Shown in pieces: positions 29,391 through 38,371 of a stretch of DNA of 64,000 bases. The DNA is taken from the NCBI RefSeq assembly GCF_012272835.1, contig NZ_JAAWWK010000002.1, forward strand, positions 773,451 through 837,450, given 5' to 3'. The notes beneath the pieces were generated by a model. That model did no database searches, was not told the DNA's origin, and saw only the letters and a program-made list of their open reading frames with translations. This DNA is from Spongiibacter thalassae (lineage in GTDB: Bacteria; Pseudomonadota; Gammaproteobacteria; Pseudomonadales; Spongiibacteraceae). Numbering within the stretch: position 1 is the stretch's first letter; each line of letters begins with the position of its first letter. A program made the position numbers and the translations under genes.

Positions 29391-29430
29391 TAGCCGCTGT
29401 GCTGTTAATCAGAATAATTACAAGTAGTCT

Positions 29431-29460
29431 CTGCCCGGACCCGTTGTGTCGTCCGGGCAG
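29431..29460 (+). promoter_or_regulatory. Perfect 10-bp stem-loop before the phosphopantetheinyl transferase gene
   Basis: CTGCCCGGAC and GTCCGGGCAG flank a 10-nt loop. It ends immediately before the AAGGA ribosome-binding site of the gene at 29474 and has no T tract. It may be a ppiD mRNA end, an attenuator without U-tract, or a translation-modulating hairpin. Confidence 0.55.
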
Positions 29461-29473
29461 CAAGGAATAAATA

Positions 29474-30241
29474 ATGAACAGGACGAGTACTATTCGTCGC
29501 CTCGAGCCAGGACAAGTCGATGTCTGGTGTTGTGCTACCGACGAGCCGCGTTTGCTGAACCAGTATGAACGCTACGAAGCCATACTTTCTGATGAGGAAA
29601 AAGAAGAGTACCGCCAGCGCCAGTTCTCCACCCAGGCCGGTGCCTATCTGGTCAGCCGAGCACTATTGCGTACTGTATTGTCAGAATATTGCGACCTCGC
29701 TCCCGAAGCATTGAGCTTTGGTACCAATGAATTCGGCAAGCCCGAATTACTCGGAGAGGCGACACGCCATATCTGTTTTAACGCCGCCCACACCCACGGT
29801 TTAACCCTTTGCGCGGTAAGTGGTGGTCAAGCTGTGGGTATCGATGTTGAGTTTCAGACCGACAGTGCGGGAATGCTCGATGCCGCCGACGATTATCTTT
29901 CAGCCGACGAGGCGACCGCATTGCGTTCGGTTGCTGAAGAGCAGAAATTGTCGGCGTTTTTCCGTTATTGGACGCTGAAAGAAGCCTACCTCAAGGCTAG
30001 GGGGCAGGGCTTGTCCATTGCACTTCACGAATTTTCCTTTCTGCTCGATGGCATGAACGTGACTCAGTTCATCGGCCCTGATGCGGCGCGCTGGGACTTT
30101 CGGTTGTTGGCCCAGGACAATGACTTTACTGCGGCTGTCGCGGTGGACGGAAAAATCAGTCAGTTGAACGCCTTTCATTCTATGCCACTGATCTCGTCGC
30201 GGGAATTGGCATCACTTCAGGATATTCTGCCTGCCAACTGA
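29474..30241 (+). CDS. Sfp-type 4'-phosphopantetheinyl transferase
   Basis: A 255-residue enzyme that transfers the phosphopantetheine arm from CoA to carrier-protein serines. The two ACPS motifs are VGIDVE (magnesium-binding, about residue 120) and WTLKEAYLKARGQGLS (about 165-180). The Sfp/AcpT class normally serves polyketide, peptide or special lipid carrier proteins, whereas AcpS serves AcpP; whether it also activates AcpP here is unknown. No carrier-protein megasynthase is in the window. AAGGA precedes the ATG. A perfect hairpin lies just upstream. Confidence 0.9.
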   Translation: MNRTSTIRRLEPGQVDVWCCATDEPRLLNQYERYEAILSDEEKEEYRQRQFSTQAGAYLVSRALLRTVLSEYCDLAPEALSFGTNEFGKPELLGEATRHICFNAAHTHGLTLCAVSGGQAVGIDVEFQTDSAGMLDAADDYLSADEATALRSVAEEQKLSAFFRYWTLKEAYLKARGQGLSIALHEFSFLLDGMNVTQFIGPDAARWDFRLLAQDNDFTAAVAVDGKISQLNAFHSMPLISSRELASLQDILPAN

Positions 30242-30287
30242 AGGCCGCAGAGTATTTCCGTAGCAACGGTTTTTTAGGAGCCTAAAC

Positions 30288-31457
30288 GTGTTCAAAATTC
30301 TTACCCTGAACCAGATTTCGATAAAAGGTCTGGAGCGGTTGCCCCGGAACCAATACGAAATTGCCAGTGAATTTACCGCCCCGGATGCCATCCTGCTGCG
30401 TAGTCATAAGCTGGCGCCAGCAGATATCGCGCCGTCAGTGAAGGCCATTGCTCGGGCCGGAGCCGGCACCAATAATGTGCCCGTAGCCGACTGCACCGCC
30501 CGCGGTATTCCGGTGTTTAACAGCCCCGGCGCAAATGCAAATGCGGTCAAGGAGTTGGTGATTTCCGGTTTGACACTGGGCTCACGGGGAATTCTGCAGG
30601 GTATTGCCTATGTCAACACCCTCGGCGATATGAAAGACGGCGCAGAGCTGGCCAAGCTGCTCGAGAAAGAGAAAAAGCGATTCAAAGGCAACGAGTTGGC
30701 GGGCCGTACACTCGGTATCGTTGGGTTGGGTGCCATTGGCTCGCTGATCGCCCATGCGGCCCTCGACCTTGGAATGAATGTGGTGGGTTATGATCCCGCG
30801 CTGTCGGTAGACGCCGCATGGCGCTTGCCGAGTGCAGTAAAACGCATGGAAAACCTGGGTAGCCTGTTTAGCCGCGCCGATTACATTACCCTTCACCTTC
30901 CTGTATTGGACGCGACGCGGGGCCTGGTCAATGCGGAATTGTTGTCGAACTGTAAGCCCGGGTGTTGCTTGCTGAACTTTGCCCGGGAAGAAATCGTTAA
31001 CGTCGACAGCGTGATAGAGGCTCTGGAAGCAGGCAAGCTCCGCCAGTTTATTACTGACTTCCCGACGCCGGAGCTGATCGGACGTGACGATGTGATACTG
31101 ATGCCGCATATTGGCGCCAGCACTGACGAGGCGGAAGATAACTGCGCGATTATGGCGGCTAATCAACTGGACGATTTTCTCTGTAACGGCAATATCACTA
31201 ACTCGGTGAACTTTCCGTCTCTGCAACTGGAACGGAGCGGCAAGGCCCGGCTGGCGGTGGTGAACCGCAATGTGCCCAAAATTCTGGGGAGCATTCTGTC
31301 TATCCTGGCCGATGCCGATATTAATATCGTCGACATGTTGAACAAAAGCCGCGATGAAATTGCCTATAATCTTATCGATGTCGGCAGTGAAGTCAGCGAC
31401 GCGCTGCTGGCAGACATAGAAGCGCTGGACGGCGTGATCAAGGTTCGGCATATCTGA
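30288..31457 (+). CDS. serA: D-3-phosphoglycerate dehydrogenase
   Basis: A 389-residue NAD-dependent enzyme committing 3-phosphoglycerate to serine synthesis. The Rossmann motif is GIVGLGAIGS; the catalytic Arg is in NFAREEIV, the Glu in FPTPEL and the His in MPHIGAST. A C-terminal ACT domain (from about 318, LAVVNRNVPKILGSIL) suggests serine feedback. GTG at 30288 has TAGGAG upstream. It is shorter than E. coli SerA (410) and belongs to the NAFAREE-type branch. Confidence 0.93.
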   Translation: MFKILTLNQISIKGLERLPRNQYEIASEFTAPDAILLRSHKLAPADIAPSVKAIARAGAGTNNVPVADCTARGIPVFNSPGANANAVKELVISGLTLGSRGILQGIAYVNTLGDMKDGAELAKLLEKEKKRFKGNELAGRTLGIVGLGAIGSLIAHAALDLGMNVVGYDPALSVDAAWRLPSAVKRMENLGSLFSRADYITLHLPVLDATRGLVNAELLSNCKPGCCLLNFAREEIVNVDSVIEALEAGKLRQFITDFPTPELIGRDDVILMPHIGASTDEAEDNCAIMAANQLDDFLCNGNITNSVNFPSLQLERSGKARLAVVNRNVPKILGSILSILADADINIVDMLNKSRDEIAYNLIDVGSEVSDALLADIEALDGVIKVRHI

Positions 31458-31481
31458 GTGGACCAGCGGCAGGGGCGGCGG

Positions 31482-32030
31482 ATGAGCAATCTCGAGCAAC
31501 TCGAAAAGCTATTGAAAGATCAGCGCGGTCAGCCACCAATTGAAAAATGGCAGCCGGAATTGAGTGGTGATATCGATATTCGTCTGTGCGCCGATGGTCG
31601 TTGGATTCACGAAGGCGGTGAAATAAAACGCCACGAACTGGTGAAACTTTTTGCCTCCATACTGCGTCGGGAAGAAGATGGCGAGTATTACCTGGTAACG
31701 CCCGTTGAAAAATGGCGGGTTCAAGTCGAAGACCTTCCCCTGCTCGTAGTGGACTTCGAAGTTGCTGAGGCCGACCAGAGCGGCGCCCAGCGCATTGTGG
31801 TTAAGACTAATGTCGATAGTTGGTTCGAGCTGGGTGAAAATCACCCCCTCAAGGTCGAAGCAGATAAAAACACTGACGAGCCGCGCCCCGCGGTGTTGAC
31901 CCGCCACGGGCTGTGGGCGCGGATCAATCGCGCCAGTTTCTACCGCTTGGTTGAGCTCGCCGAGCAGGACGGCGAGGAGTTGGTGTTGCGCACTAGCGGT
32001 GGTGTGTTCTCCCTGGGTCGTCTTTCCTGA
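31482..32030 (+). CDS. DUF1285 family protein
   Basis: A 182-residue cytoplasmic protein of unknown function matching the DUF1285 family of proteobacteria. Visible stretches are GDIDIRLCADGRWIHEGGEI near residue 30, a central acidic beta-rich region and a C-terminal ARINRASFYRLVELAE. No catalytic motif is recognised. ATG at 31482 is preferred over GTG 31458 because an AGGGGCGG site precedes it. It follows serA closely and is probably co-transcribed. Confidence 0.8.
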   Translation: MSNLEQLEKLLKDQRGQPPIEKWQPELSGDIDIRLCADGRWIHEGGEIKRHELVKLFASILRREEDGEYYLVTPVEKWRVQVEDLPLLVVDFEVAEADQSGAQRIVVKTNVDSWFELGENHPLKVEADKNTDEPRPAVLTRHGLWARINRASFYRLVELAEQDGEELVLRTSGGVFSLGRLS

Positions 32031-32096
32031 TTAAACCCACTTTCAGCGGTGCACAAGCTGTGCCGTCCTGGTTGTTGTTTAATTTCATTAAGCCAT

Positions 32097-32124
32097 AAAA
32101 AAGCCCTTAATAAATTAAGGGCTT
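32097..32124 (-). terminator. Intrinsic terminator of the ETF-QO gene
   Basis: AAGCCCTTAA and TTAAGGGCTT form a perfect 10-bp stem with a 4-nt loop. The A run at 32097-32102 gives the U tract on the minus strand, so it terminates the gene ending at 32152. On the plus strand it lacks a T tract but may still slow transcription from the serA side. Confidence 0.85.
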
Positions 32125-32151
32125 AGCGTGTGCTCTTCGAGTTTTTTCTGT

Positions 32152-33807
32152 CTACATATTCGGGTAATTCGGGCCGCCGAGACCTTCAGGGGTTACCCAG
32201 ACAATGTTCTGCGCTGGATCTTTGATGTCGCAGGTCTTGCAGTGAACACAGTTCTGTCCATTAATCTGGAAGCGCGGTTCACCGGCGTCGTCTTCAACCA
32301 CTTCGTATACCCCGGCCGGGCAGTAGCGCTGGGCAGGCTCAGCGTACTTGGGCAGGTTTTCACGAATCGGCAGCTCGGGGTCCTTCAGCGTTAGGTGACA
32401 GGGCTGATCTTCCTCGTGGTTGGTATTGGACAGGAATACCGAGGTCAGGCGATCGAAGCTGATCTTGTTATCCGGCTTGGGATATTCAATTTTCTTGCAA
32501 TCGCTGGCCAGCTTCATCTGTGCGTGATCGGCGTGGTCGTCGCGCATGGTCCACGGCAGTTTCCCGCCGAAGATGTTGATGTCGATAAAGGCGTAGGCGG
32601 AACCGACCAGGTTGCCATACTTGTGCTGAGCAGGGCCAAAGTTGCGTTGTTCGTGCAGTTCCTTATACAGCCAGGAACTTTCAAAGGCGGCGGTGTATTC
32701 AGTTAGCTCAACGCCGGACTTTTCTTCCTCGGTGATTGCCTTGTGCACCACTTCGGCGGCGATCATGCCGGACTTCATTGCGGTGTGGCTGCCCTTGATC
32801 TTGGCAAAGTTCAGGGTGCCGGCGTCACAGCCGATCAGCAGACCACCGGGGAAGGTCATCTTCGGCAGGGATTGCAGGCCGCCCTTGGCGATCGCCCGAG
32901 CGCCGTAGGAAATACGCTCGCCGCCGTCGAGGTACTGCTTGACCACGGGGTGTTGCTTGAAGCGTTGGAATTCTTCAAAGGGTGACAGCCAGGGGTTGTC
33001 GTAGCAGAGGTCGGTAATCAGACCAATCGATACCTGGTTGTCTTCAATGTGATACAGGAAGCTGCCGCCAAAGGCGCCATTTTCAGCCAGAGGCCAGCCG
33101 GTGGCATGCTGAACCAGGCCTTCCTTGTGTTTTTCGGGATTGATCTTCCACAATTCCTTGATACCGATACCGTAGTGCTGGGGGTCACGGCCTTCGTTCA
33201 GGTTGAATTTTTCCATCAGGCGCTTGCCGAGGTGTCCGCGGCAGCCTTCAGCAAACAGGGTGTACTTGGCGTGCAGTTCCATGCCGGGCATGTAGCTGTC
33301 TTTCTGACTACCATCTTCAGCGATACCCATATCACCGGTGATGATGCCTTTTACGCTGCCATCTTCGTGGTACAGCACGTCGGAGGCGGCGAAACCGGGA
33401 TAGATTTCCGCGCCCATGCCTTCGGCCTGCTCGGCCAACCAGCGGCACAGATTACCCAGGCTGATAATGTAGTTGCCTTCGTTGTGCATGGTTTTGGGGA
33501 CGGCAAAGCCGGGGACCTTGATCGCCTTTTCGGCGCTGGTCATGTAGTAGATATCGTCGCCGGTTACCGGTGTGTTCAGCGGAGCGCCTTTTTCTTTCCA
33601 GTCCGGGAACAGCTCATTCAGCGCACTGGGCTCAAATACCGCACCTGACAGGATATGGGCGCCGACTTCGGAGCCTTTTTCAACGACGCAGACGCTGATG
33701 TCTTTGCCGGTGCTCTCGCTCAACTGGCGTATTCTACAAGCTGCCGCCAGACCGGCGGGGCCCGCACCGACGATCAGGACGTCAAATTCCATTGATTCGC
33801 GTTCCAC
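32152..33807 (-). CDS. Electron transfer flavoprotein-ubiquinone oxidoreductase
   Basis: A 551-residue membrane-associated FAD and 4Fe-4S enzyme passing electrons from reduced ETF to ubiquinone. The FAD motif is VGAGPAGLAAA near residue 15. The C-terminal cluster cysteines are in RYCPAGVYE and NCVHCKTCDIKDP. GTG at 33807 (giving MERESMEFDV) is preferred over ATG 33792 since an AGAGGAGAG site precedes it at proper distance. It is divergent from etfBA, and together they link FadB-type beta-oxidation to respiration. Confidence 0.95.
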   Translation of the reverse strand: MERESMEFDVLIVGAGPAGLAAACRIRQLSESTGKDISVCVVEKGSEVGAHILSGAVFEPSALNELFPDWKEKGAPLNTPVTGDDIYYMTSAEKAIKVPGFAVPKTMHNEGNYIISLGNLCRWLAEQAEGMGAEIYPGFAASDVLYHEDGSVKGIITGDMGIAEDGSQKDSYMPGMELHAKYTLFAEGCRGHLGKRLMEKFNLNEGRDPQHYGIGIKELWKINPEKHKEGLVQHATGWPLAENGAFGGSFLYHIEDNQVSIGLITDLCYDNPWLSPFEEFQRFKQHPVVKQYLDGGERISYGARAIAKGGLQSLPKMTFPGGLLIGCDAGTLNFAKIKGSHTAMKSGMIAAEVVHKAITEEEKSGVELTEYTAAFESSWLYKELHEQRNFGPAQHKYGNLVGSAYAFIDINIFGGKLPWTMRDDHADHAQMKLASDCKKIEYPKPDNKISFDRLTSVFLSNTNHEEDQPCHLTLKDPELPIRENLPKYAEPAQRYCPAGVYEVVEDDAGEPRFQINGQNCVHCKTCDIKDPAQNIVWVTPEGLGGPNYPNM

Positions 33808-34179
33808 AGACTCTCTCCTCTGTAACTCGGGGTGGCGGAGCCCTTATAGGTTGAGCCCTTGTCGCCGTTAAAGGGCGGAATTATAGGTGCCTGCGGTGGA
33901 AAAGGCCACTAGCGCACCGGGCTAAGCTGCTGATTTAGCCCCCTATAATCGATTATACGCTTTATAAATATCAGTTATGGTGAATATCGCCCTTTATCGG
34001 GTAAATCCAGTGGCTTAGCCCATGGATTCTGACGCCCATTGGTTGACCTCGCAGGCCATAAGCGTCAATATAACGGCGCTTTTCAAAAGGGGCTCCGTCT
34101 GGTCGAAGGTTGGTTACACACTTCGCGGCGTAAGGACGGTCAGCCATTTCAATTCATTTACGCGTTTACTGGGGAATCC
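33808..34179. promoter_or_regulatory. Divergent etfQO / etfBA control region (372 bp)
   Basis: No gene is seen here. It contains an inverted repeat GGGCTAA (33918-33924) / TTAGCCC (33934-33940), the palindrome TATAATCGATTATA (33943-33956), and a TTAGCCC copy at 34015-34021. TTGACC at 34043 may be the -35 of an etfB promoter, but TATAAC follows at 20 bp, longer than ideal. Confidence 0.6.
33943..33956. promoter_or_regulatory. 14-bp palindrome with a TATAAT -10 box on each strand
   Basis: TATAATCGATTATA is perfectly symmetric, so a consensus -10 hexamer reads outwards on both strands between two divergent genes. No good -35 was found 16-18 bp away on either side. It may be a shared bidirectional promoter core or an operator. 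Confidence 0.5.
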
Positions 34180-34929
34180 ATGAAGGTTCTTGTTGCTGTC
34201 AAACGAGTCGTTGACTACAACGTCAAAGTACGTCCCAAGTCGGACGGTACTGGCGTTGATCTGAATAATGTCAAAATGGCGATCAATCCATTCTGTGAAA
34301 TCGCTGTTGAAGAAGCGGTACGTCTTAAAGAAAAAGGCATCGCCACTGAAATCGTAGCCGTATCTGTCGGCCCCAAAGTTGCTCAGGAGCAGATTCGTAC
34401 TGCGCTGGCACTGGGTGTAGACCGCGGTATCCTGGTAGAAACCGACGAAGAAGTGCAGCCGCTTGGCATTGCCAAGGTTTTGAAAGCGATCGTAGACAAA
34501 GAGCAGCCTCAGCTGGTTATCCTCGGTAAGCAGGCCATCGATGGCGACAACAACCAGACTGGCCAAATGCTGGCGGCACTGTCTGGAATGGCTCAGGGTA
34601 CTTTCGCCTCTGAAGTTGCTGTTGACGGTGACAGCGTTGAAGTCACTCGCGAAATCGACGGCGGTCTGCAGACTGTTAAGCTGTCTCTGCCCGCGGTTGT
34701 GACTACAGACCTGCGTCTGAATGAGCCGCGCTATGCGTCTCTGCCCAACATCATGAAGGCCAAGAAAAAGCCTCTGGATGTCACTACACCCGCCGATCTG
34801 GGTGTGGAAGTCGCTCCCCGTGTAAAAACCTTGAAAGTCGAGCCACCTGCAGAGCGTCAAGCGGGTATCAAGGTCGCAGACGTTGCCGAGCTGGTTGATA
34901 AACTGAAAAACGAGGCGAAGGTAATCTAA
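34180..34929 (+). CDS. etfB: Electron transfer flavoprotein beta subunit
   Basis: A 249-residue subunit that binds AMP and structures the ETF heterodimer which collects electrons from acyl-CoA dehydrogenases. The N-terminus [18 protein letters not shown] is diagnostic, and the ETF beta signature [20 protein letters not shown] lies near residue 190. ATG at 34180 with GGGGAA upstream is chosen; an in-frame ATG at 34039 would add 47 unrelated residues. The stop overlaps the etfA start by one base. Confidence 0.96.
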   Translation: MKVLVAVKRVVDYNVKVRPKSDGTGVDLNNVKMAINPFCEIAVEEAVRLKEKGIATEIVAVSVGPKVAQEQIRTALALGVDRGILVETDEEVQPLGIAKVLKAIVDKEQPQLVILGKQAIDGDNNQTGQMLAALSGMAQGTFASEVAVDGDSVEVTREIDGGLQTVKLSLPAVVTTDLRLNEPRYASLPNIMKAKKKPLDVTTPADLGVEVAPRVKTLKVEPPAERQAGIKVADVAELVDKLKNEAKVI

Positions 34930-35858
34930 TGAGCATTCTAGTCATTGCAGAACACGACAACGCCTCCATCAACGGGGCAACCCTGAACACAGTTACCGCC
35001 GCGAAAGCGATCGGTGGCGATATCACTGTGCTGGTCGCTGGCGAAGGCTGTGCCGCTGCCGGTGAAGCCGCAGCGAAAATCGACGGTGTCAGCAAGGTTT
35101 TGGTTGCCGACAACGCGGCCTACGGCCACCAGCTGGCGGAAAACGTCAGCTTGCTGGTTGCTGAGCTGGGTAAAGACTACGGTTACATTCTGGCTCCCGC
35201 GACCACCAACGGCAAAAACACCTTGCCTCGTGCTGCGGCCCTGCTGGATGTTGCCCAGATTTCAGAAATTATTTCTGTTGAAAGTGGCGATACCTTCAAG
35301 CGTCCGATCTACGCAGGTAACGTTATTGCGACGGTCCAGTCTTCTGACCCGATCAAGGTTATCACTGTGCGTGCAACAGCCTTTGATGCCGCTGCTGCTG
35401 AAGGCGGCTCTGCGGCAGTTGAAGCAGTGGGCAGCGCCCACGATGCTGGTAACTCGAGCTATGTGAAAGAAGAGCTGGCCAAGAGCGATCGTCCAGACCT
35501 GACTGCTGCGGATATCGTAGTATCCGGTGGTCGTGGTATGCAGAATGGCGACAACTTCAGCATGTTGTACTCTCTGGCTGACAAGCTTGGTGCTGCGGTT
35601 GGTGCATCACGTGCAGCGGTCGACGCGGGCTTCGTTCCCAACGACATGCAGGTGGGTCAGACTGGTAAGATTGTTGCTCCGGGGCTGTACATCGCTGTGG
35701 GCATTTCCGGTGCGATCCAGCATCTGGCCGGTATGAAGGACTCTAAAGTCATTGTTGCCATCAACAAAGACGAAGACGCTCCGATCTTCCAGGTTGCAGA
35801 CTACGGTCTGGTTGCTGACCTGTTCGACGCACTGCCAGAGCTGGAAAGCTCAATCTGA
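34929..35858 (+). CDS. etfA: Electron transfer flavoprotein alpha subunit
   Basis: A 309-residue FAD-binding subunit of ETF. The C-terminal FAD domain has VSGGRGM (about residue 198), the [10 protein letters not shown] motif, [20 protein letters not shown] and a terminal [15 protein letters not shown], all standard. It is translated from an ATG overlapping the etfB stop. A strong terminator follows. Confidence 0.97.
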   Translation: MSILVIAEHDNASINGATLNTVTAAKAIGGDITVLVAGEGCAAAGEAAAKIDGVSKVLVADNAAYGHQLAENVSLLVAELGKDYGYILAPATTNGKNTLPRAAALLDVAQISEIISVESGDTFKRPIYAGNVIATVQSSDPIKVITVRATAFDAAAAEGGSAAVEAVGSAHDAGNSSYVKEELAKSDRPDLTAADIVVSGGRGMQNGDNFSMLYSLADKLGAAVGASRAAVDAGFVPNDMQVGQTGKIVAPGLYIAVGISGAIQHLAGMKDSKVIVAINKDEDAPIFQVADYGLVADLFDALPELESSI

Positions 35859-35877
35859 TTGGCAGTCAGTTGATAGC

Positions 35878-35908
35878 AAAGCCCGGTGTTCTCGCCGGGC
35901 TTTTTTTT
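35878..35908 (+). terminator. Intrinsic terminator after etfA
   Basis: AAAGCCCGG (35878-35886) and CCGGGCTTT (35895-35903) around an 8-nt loop, ending in a run of eight T residues. Confidence 0.92.
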
Positions 35909-36007
35909 GTCTGCTGTTTGGTGCTTCTCGGCTGAGCGGCATGTTATATGCTAGCCTGACGGCGTAGTAACCCTTTTTGCCATGTTGTGAAAATCAGGAG
36001 AGTAACA

Positions 36008-36577
36008 GTGAAAAATCTGACGATAGGTGTATTGATGACGCTGGCTGCAAGCCATTTGCAGGCGCTGTCTTTAGACAAGGATAATTCGACCCTGCACTTT
36101 GTCAGTGTAAAAAACAACCGTGTTGCCGAGTCAATGAGTTTTGAAAACCTGACGGGCACTATCGACGATGCATCGGGTAAATTTGCGGTAAAAATTGGGC
36201 TGGCCAGCGTCGCCAGCGGTATCCCGATTCGCAATGAGCGGATGCGTAAATTCCTGTTTGAAATCGACCGCTTTCCACAGGCGAGCTTTAGCGGCACTTT
36301 GCCGATAGAGCAATTACAGGAGCTGTCAGTGGGTCAGCAACAGCAGCTGGATATCGCCGGGGAGCTCTCGCTACACGGCGAATCCCAAAGCACAAGCCTG
36401 TCTGTTATCGTGACAAAGCGTGCCGACGGCGCATTCAGTGCGGTCACAACGAAGCCGGTATTCGTCGATGCGACAGCCTTTGGCATGGGGGCGGGGGTAG
36501 AAAAGCTGCGTGAACTGGCAGGCTTGCAGGCGATCAACGCAACTATCCCGGTGATGTTTGACGTGGTGTTCCGCTAG
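36008..36577 (+). CDS. YceI-like periplasmic lipid-binding protein
   Basis: A 189-residue exported protein of the YceI family, a lipocalin-like barrel thought to bind isoprenoids or other amphiphiles. A signal peptide (about residues 1-20, ending SHLQA) precedes the mature LSLDKDNSTLHFV. Family-type stretches include GTIDDASGKF, RNERMRKFLFE and PQASFSG. GTG at 36008 is chosen because AGGAG is 7 nt upstream. The ligand is unknown. The gene converges with the antiporter gene that follows. Confidence 0.83.
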   Translation: MKNLTIGVLMTLAASHLQALSLDKDNSTLHFVSVKNNRVAESMSFENLTGTIDDASGKFAVKIGLASVASGIPIRNERMRKFLFEIDRFPQASFSGTLPIEQLQELSVGQQQQLDIAGELSLHGESQSTSLSVIVTKRADGAFSAVTTKPVFVDATAFGMGAGVEKLRELAGLQAINATIPVMFDVVFR

Positions 36578-36589
36578 GGCTGGTTAATA

Positions 36590-37756
36590 CTAATCCCGGC
36601 GCAGGCTGTCTTTGATGGCGATGGGCGTCGGGTAATTCATCACTACGATATACGATGACACAATAAAGCTGATGATCGCCGTGGCCTGAATAAGATGGGA
36701 GGCCGCGCTGCCAATGAGTTGAGTCTCCACCGCCAGGTAGGCAATCAGCAGCGAGAACTCGCTGATCTGGCCCAGACGAAAGCCCAGGTCCCAGGCCAGT
36801 TTCCGCGAGTGCAGTGCGCCGCGGAGCAGGTAGCGAAAACTGATGGGTTTAACGCTGAGAATCAGCGCCGCCAATACGGCGGAGGGAATGATGATCTCGC
36901 CGAGCAAGCCCAGGTTGAAGCGGGCGCCCAGAGAAAAGAAAAACAGAATTAAAAAGAAATCCCGCAGTGGCTTGAGGCTAATCGCAATATATTGGGAAAT
37001 CGGGCTGGTCGCCAGGCTGATACCCGCCAGAAATGCCCCCATTTCCGCCGACAAGCCCACCGCATGGGCGGCTTCCGCTAAGCCCAGACACCAGCCGATG
37101 GCGACAAGAAAAATATACTCGTGGAAGCGGTCAAAGCGTTGCAGCAGTGGGAGTAGCACATAGCGTACTGTGGTGACGGCAAAGGCGATGAGCAGCGGCA
37201 CGGCGAGCAGGGTTTTGCCCAGCTGTGTGGCAGAAAACTCCCCCAGCCCCATGCTGATAAGCAGCAGCAGTACCAGAATAGCGATCATGTCCTGTAGTAG
37301 CAGTATGCCGACCATCAGCTCACCGTTAAGGCGGTGGTGCAGGGCGGTGGTCGGTAGCAGCTTGATACCGATAATGGTGCTGGAGAACATCATCGCTGCG
37401 CCGACAATCAGTGCTTCGCGCTGGCTGAAGCCAAAGGCCCAGCTGACGCCATAGCCAATGAGTAAAAAGCACAGGGAGCTTAACAGGGCAATATTGAGGG
37501 TTTTACGCAGGCTGTGGAGCAACGCCTGGGGCTGCATGTCGAGGCCCAGTAAAAACAACAGAAAGATGATGCCGAACTCGGCGATTTCCGCCAGTAACTC
37601 CAGATCGGTCACCCAGCCTGCGCCATAGGGGCCTATCAGCGCGCCCAGGGCGATATAGGCGATGAGCAATGGCTGGCGGGTGAACAGGGCCACAGAGGCC
37701 AGCAACGCCGCGCCACTGAAAATCAAAAAAAACGAAAAAGTAAGACTGGCCTCCAC
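36590..37756 (-). CDS. CPA2-family cation/proton antiporter, membrane domain only
   Basis: A 388-residue integral membrane protein with about 11-12 hydrophobic segments, matching the Na+/H+ exchanger domain of KefB/KefC-type antiporters. The LGALIGPYGAG, LFLLGLDMQP and FLAGISLA stretches are typical. It ends shortly after the last helix, without the cytoplasmic TrkA-N regulatory domain that gates KefB/C, so it is a short form. Ion selectivity cannot be told. It converges with the YceI gene, leaving only 12 nt. Confidence 0.88.
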   Translation of the reverse strand: MEASLTFSFFLIFSGAALLASVALFTRQPLLIAYIALGALIGPYGAGWVTDLELLAEIAEFGIIFLLFLLGLDMQPQALLHSLRKTLNIALLSSLCFLLIGYGVSWAFGFSQREALIVGAAMMFSSTIIGIKLLPTTALHHRLNGELMVGILLLQDMIAILVLLLLISMGLGEFSATQLGKTLLAVPLLIAFAVTTVRYVLLPLLQRFDRFHEYIFLVAIGWCLGLAEAAHAVGLSAEMGAFLAGISLATSPISQYIAISLKPLRDFFLILFFFSLGARFNLGLLGEIIIPSAVLAALILSVKPISFRYLLRGALHSRKLAWDLGFRLGQISEFSLLIAYLAVETQLIGSAASHLIQATAIISFIVSSYIVVMNYPTPIAIKDSLRRD

Positions 37757-37850
37757 TCGACTGGTCGCCTTATAGCTGGGGAATAAACCACATTGTGGTA
37801 TCAGTGTAGCTGTCAGGGCAGTATTTTTCGATAAGAAGTGTTTGGCGGGG

Positions 37851-37877
37851 AGGCGGCCAGCCGAGTGCCGGCCGCCT
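37851..37877 (-). promoter_or_regulatory. GC-rich stem-loop after the DUF934 gene
   Basis: AGGCGGCC and GGCCGCCT form a perfect 8-bp stem with an 11-nt loop just beyond the DUF934 stop (minus strand). It has no U tract, so it probably protects or defines the mRNA 3' end. Confidence 0.5.
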
Positions 37878-37882
37878 GGTGT

Positions 37883-38371
37883 TCAGGCTGAGCGGCGGCG
37901 GAACAGGGGCAGCGACTGCCGAGTGTCCGGCTGATAGACTTCGCTGAAATCGTTCAGGCTGGCGAGGGCTTCCTCCAGTTCGTCACCGGGCAGAGCAAAG
38001 CTGCTGAAGCCACAGCGGCTCATAAAAAACAGTTGGTCGCGAATGATGTCGCCAACTGCGCGGATTTCACCCTGATAGCTGTGTTGCTCGCGGAGCTCGC
38101 GGGCGTAGCTGAAGCCGCGGCCGTCGGCGAACTTGGGAAAGTCGATCGCGATCACCGGCAGCGACGCCAGTGTATCGGCTGGCAGTGCTTTGGGTGACTC
38201 GTCGCTGGCCAGCATCACGCCGACCTCGCCAAGCTTTGCCAGTGCTTCGCGGTGGGCGAGATACAGGTTCAGGGGCACGATAACCGGCGCGCTATCGGGA
38301 AGTGTTTCGCTGTCGCGCCACAACACCCAGTTATCGTCCTGTACCTGTGCGTCTTTGATGATCTTAGGCAT
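37883..38371 (-). CDS. DUF934 family protein, sulfite reductase partner
   Basis: A 162-residue cytoplasmic protein of the DUF934 family. It begins MPKIIKDAQVQDDNW and contains IDFPKFADGRGFSYARELRE, the most conserved part. Its function is not established, but it is regularly encoded right after ferredoxin-type sulfite reductase genes, which suggests a role in sulfite reduction or siroheme handling. ATG at 38371 overlaps the preceding stop by 8 nt, so translation is coupled. Confidence 0.88.
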   Translation of the reverse strand: MPKIIKDAQVQDDNWVLWRDSETLPDSAPVIVPLNLYLAHREALAKLGEVGVMLASDESPKALPADTLASLPVIAIDFPKFADGRGFSYARELREQHSYQGEIRAVGDIIRDQLFFMSRCGFSSFALPGDELEEALASLNDFSEVYQPDTRQSLPLFRRRSA

